From Clostridiales bacterium (GTDB lineage Bacteria; Bacillota; Clostridia; Christensenellales; Aristaeellaceae), in assembly GCA_024684375.1 (NCBI GenBank), contig JAIKWZ010000006.1, forward strand, positions 1-64,000: 64,000 nucleotides of DNA, given 5' to 3'. The translations under genes were made by a program, and so were the position numbers. The notes below the pieces were generated by a model that made no database searches, was not told where the DNA came from, and saw only the letters and a program-made list of their open reading frames with translations. Positions 61,423 through 64,000 of the stretch are shown piece by piece (positions within the stretch are counted from its first letter, which is position 1; every line of letters begins with the position of its first letter).

Positions 61423-63203
61423 TTAAAATCAATTTCCTCTGAGAAGCGCAGCACCCCGTCGAAATAGATGTCCATAATATGCACACCCTCTTCAGAGCTC
61501 TCAAGTTCAAGGTATATCGCTTCATCCATTTCACAGGCCCTACTGAAAACCTCTTTTTCACTGCCGGAAGGCGTTTTCAGCACCAACCTGACGTCCAGAT
61601 TAAGAGGTATTTTAATGCTGTACACTGCACTATAAGTTACGGGGTTCTGCAAAGAGACATAAAGACGAACAGTAGATCCTTTGCTTATCAGCGCTCCTGC
61701 AGAGGGTGACTGCAAAAGCACGGTATCTGGATAGCCGTCGGTAGAATAGGCATATATTATCTCATATCCGAGTGCGCGTGATTCCAGTATTTCAATCGCA
61801 GCGCTTTTACTCCTGCCTGTAAGTGGCGGCACCTGCTCCAATTGAGCGTTTATGGTCAGCGTTATCGTTTCGCCTGGTTTGGCGAGCCCTTCGTTTGGCG
61901 TCTGCTCGAGCACGGTCCCGTTCTTCATTTCCGCATCGTATGTATACTTTGCAAGCACTTTGGGAAAACCGTGTTCAGATAACAGGCGGAGAGCTTCATC
62001 ATTGTCCATTCCGACAGTATCCGGAAGAGCAACGGGCTGAGCTCCAAGACTGACGATAAGCGAAACGGATCTGTTCTGCCTTGTCCGGCCGGAGGCCGGA
62101 GACTGGGAAATGACATGGCCCTCATCGATAGAATATGAGTATTGATATTCAGTTACAGGGCTCAGCTGAGCGTCTCTGATCCTTTCAACTGCTTCTGATT
62201 CCTCGAGCCCGATGACCTCCGGAACATCGACTCCGTAAAGTATGTCGCTGACGTTTACAAACCCATATATTATCAGTGAAACGATCGTTATAACGCTTAG
62301 CCCGATAAGCAAGGAATTCAATCCGTTTCTGAACAGGAAAGCGCCTATGGCAGAGTGGTTGACAAAGCCGCCTTTGGGATACCTTAAGGAGCGTTTAAGA
62401 TCTTTGCTAAGGTTTGCCGCGGTCTGATAACGCATTTCGGGTTTTTTCTGAAGCGCCTTAAGCACAACTTCATCGAGCCCCTTGGAAATGTTTTTATTAA
62501 TCAGACGCATGGAAGAAGGCAAGGTTTTGATATGTTGCAGCGCTATGGCGACAGGTGTATCCCCGTCAAACGGAACTGTGCCGGTAAGCATTTCGTATAA
62601 AACGATGCCCATAGAATAAATATCGCTTCTGGCGTCGGCCTCGTTAAACTGAGCCTGTTCGGGCGAGACATAGTGAACAGAGCCAACGACGATATTGCTG
62701 TTGGTGGTTACGGTTCCCTCTTTGCTGCCAGCCATCCTGGCGATGCCAAAATCAGCGACTTTTACGTTGTCGTTTTCGTCAATAAGAATATTATCCGGTT
62801 TTATATCCCTGTGAACTATACCTTTTTTATGCGCATGACTGAGTGCGTCAAGTATTTTAACGGCATATCTGACACACCTGCTCTCTGAAAGAGGACCGTC
62901 CTTGTGTATTATATCGCTGAGTGTGCGACCGTTTATATACTCCATTGTTATGTATTGAGTATCCTGATCGCTTCCCACAGTATAAAGCTTAACGATATTT
63001 GGATGATTCAAGCTCTGGGCGGCAGTAGCTTCATGCCTGAAACGTTTTATGAAATCGGCGTCTTTTCGGTATTCATCCTTTAGGATCTTAAGCGCCACTA
63101 TTCGTCCGGTTTTTTCATCTTTAGCCTTGTAGACTACGCTCATTCCGCCGGTGCCGATGGTCGAAATAATGCTGTAGCGGCCTGAGATCAGCTTATTTAC
63201 CAT
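61419..63203 (-). CDS. prkC: PrkC/Stk1-type Ser/Thr kinase with three PASTA domains
   Basis: LISGRYSIISTIGTGGMSVVYKAKD...HRDIKPDNILIDENDNVKVADFGIAR; TM; PASTA repeats. Confidence 0.96.
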   Translation of the reverse strand: MVNKLISGRYSIISTIGTGGMSVVYKAKDEKTGRIVALKILKDEYRKDADFIKRFRHEATAAQSLNHPNIVKLYTVGSDQDTQYITMEYINGRTLSDIIHKDGPLSESRCVRYAVKILDALSHAHKKGIVHRDIKPDNILIDENDNVKVADFGIARMAGSKEGTVTTNSNIVVGSVHYVSPEQAQFNEADARSDIYSMGIVLYEMLTGTVPFDGDTPVAIALQHIKTLPSSMRLINKNISKGLDEVVLKALQKKPEMRYQTAANLSKDLKRSLRYPKGGFVNHSAIGAFLFRNGLNSLLIGLSVITIVSLIIYGFVNVSDILYGVDVPEVIGLEESEAVERIRDAQLSPVTEYQYSYSIDEGHVISQSPASGRTRQNRSVSLIVSLGAQPVALPDTVGMDNDEALRLLSEHGFPKVLAKYTYDAEMKNGTVLEQTPNEGLAKPGETITLTINAQLEQVPPLTGRSKSAAIEILESRALGYEIIYAYSTDGYPDTVLLQSPSAGALISKGSTVRLYVSLQNPVTYSAVYSIKIPLNLDVRLVLKTPSGSEKEVFSRACEMDEAIYLELESSEEGVHIMDIYFDGVLRFSEEIDFK

Positions 63204-63921
63204 CGTGGCCTCCCATAAAAGCGACAATAGTTATGTTGTCCCTTCCTCCGGACGAAAGAGCTTTGTCCTTCAGCTTGATGATCTTTTCAGAGAAAGACAA
63301 ATGTGTATCAGACAGAAGAATCTCGATCTCAGCATCATCCACATAGTTTGTCAAGCCGTCAGAGCAAAGCAGCCAAATGTCATTTGGCTCAAAAGAAAAA
63401 AGCTCAATTTGTGCCTCGATTTTATCCTCCGCGCCGATACAGCGAGTTATTATGTTGCGCTTTGGGTGGATCCTGGCCTGTTCCTTTGTGATTGTGCCAG
63501 CATCGACAAGCTCCTCGACAAAAGAGTGGTCTTTTGATACGCGCGTCAACTTATTATTTCTTAAAAGATAAATTCTGCTGTCTCCTACGTGGCCGATGCA
63601 GACAGATGTATTTGAAAACCAGGCACAGGAAAGCGTAGTGCCCATATCATGCAATTCCGCACTGCTTTGGGACATTTCGCTGACACAACGATTGGCAAGG
63701 CGGAATGCCTCCTCCATCCTCTCTTTTCCGAAGGTTGAAATCGGGTCGTGAAGCACATTAACAACCGCGCGTACAGCCATTAAGCTTGCTGTTTCGCCTG
63801 CGTTCTGCCCGCCAACGCCATCTGCGACGCACAAAAGAGGCAAACCTTCTCCTGAAGAATAGAAGAAATCTTCGTTTAGCTTTCTTGTCAGGCCAATATC
63901 TGTTAGAGCGAACAGCTTCAT
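63193..63921 (-). CDS. prpC: PP2C-family Ser/Thr phosphatase
   Basis: TDIGLTRKLNEDFFYSS...CVADGVGGQNAGETASLMA...GHVGDSRIYLLR...GGRDNITIVAF. Confidence 0.95.
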   Translation of the reverse strand: MKLFALTDIGLTRKLNEDFFYSSGEGLPLLCVADGVGGQNAGETASLMAVRAVVNVLHDPISTFGKERMEEAFRLANRCVSEMSQSSAELHDMGTTLSCAWFSNTSVCIGHVGDSRIYLLRNNKLTRVSKDHSFVEELVDAGTITKEQARIHPKRNIITRCIGAEDKIEAQIELFSFEPNDIWLLCSDGLTNYVDDAEIEILLSDTHLSFSEKIIKLKDKALSSGGRDNITIVAFMGGHDGK

Positions 63922-64000
63922 TTGCCTGCAACCTCCCCAACGTGGCTACGCCTTAACTGACCGCATGCGCCCTGAATGTCGTCGCCCATCTCACGGCGCC
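63918..64000 (-). CDS. rlmN: 23S rRNA (adenine2503-C2)-methyltransferase, C-terminal fragment (runs off window)
   Basis: Minus strand ...RREMGDDIQGACGQLRRSHVGEVAGK*; ATGA overlap with prpC start. Confidence 0.8.
   Translation of the reverse strand, partial: RREMGDDIQGACGQLRRSHVGEVAGK

Overview
64-kb window of a Bacillota (Clostridia-like) chromosome, almost entirely dense housekeeping operons. Left edge: rpmA (L27 with the Prp-cleavable N-terminal extension). Right edge: the C-terminus of rlmN followed by prpC-prkC-rsgA-rpe. In between I recognise comEC-holA, an ECF sigma/DUF4349 pair, ispE, lysA, a Xer-type recombinase, hom-asd, a TetR regulator, an ASKHA/RamA-like reductive activator, ygiQ, mfd, pth, cdsA, psuG, a cysteine desulfurase, tkt, a phosphohexomutase, trkHA, a DnaD/DnaI-like pair, purR/murC, obgE-yhbY-yqeK, nth, an S41 protease, a CdaR/PucR regulator, a ugpC/msmX-type ATPase, and araD/thiT. 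RNA features are one tRNA-Leu(CAA), RNase P RNA (rnpB) and one TPP riboswitch. I see no CRISPR array, prophage, transposon, toxin-antitoxin or recognisable defence system, and nothing I would call a new multi-gene system. The most interesting items are: (1) a self-contained TPP-riboswitch transcription unit with thiT overlapping an L-ribulose-5-P 4-epimerase (araD); (2) an ispE gene with no in-frame ATG/GTG/TTG upstream of its conserved AKIN motif; (3) a TetR gene with a consensus promoter and duplicated dyad operator-like sites; (4) a terminator-like hairpin whose arm is the spacer of the next promoter; (5) several hairpins placed between SD-like sequences and start codons; (6) a degenerate ZnuA-like protein coupled to an M19 dipeptidase and rnhA. 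All calls come from reading the sequence and the supplied ORF translations; no database search was run.
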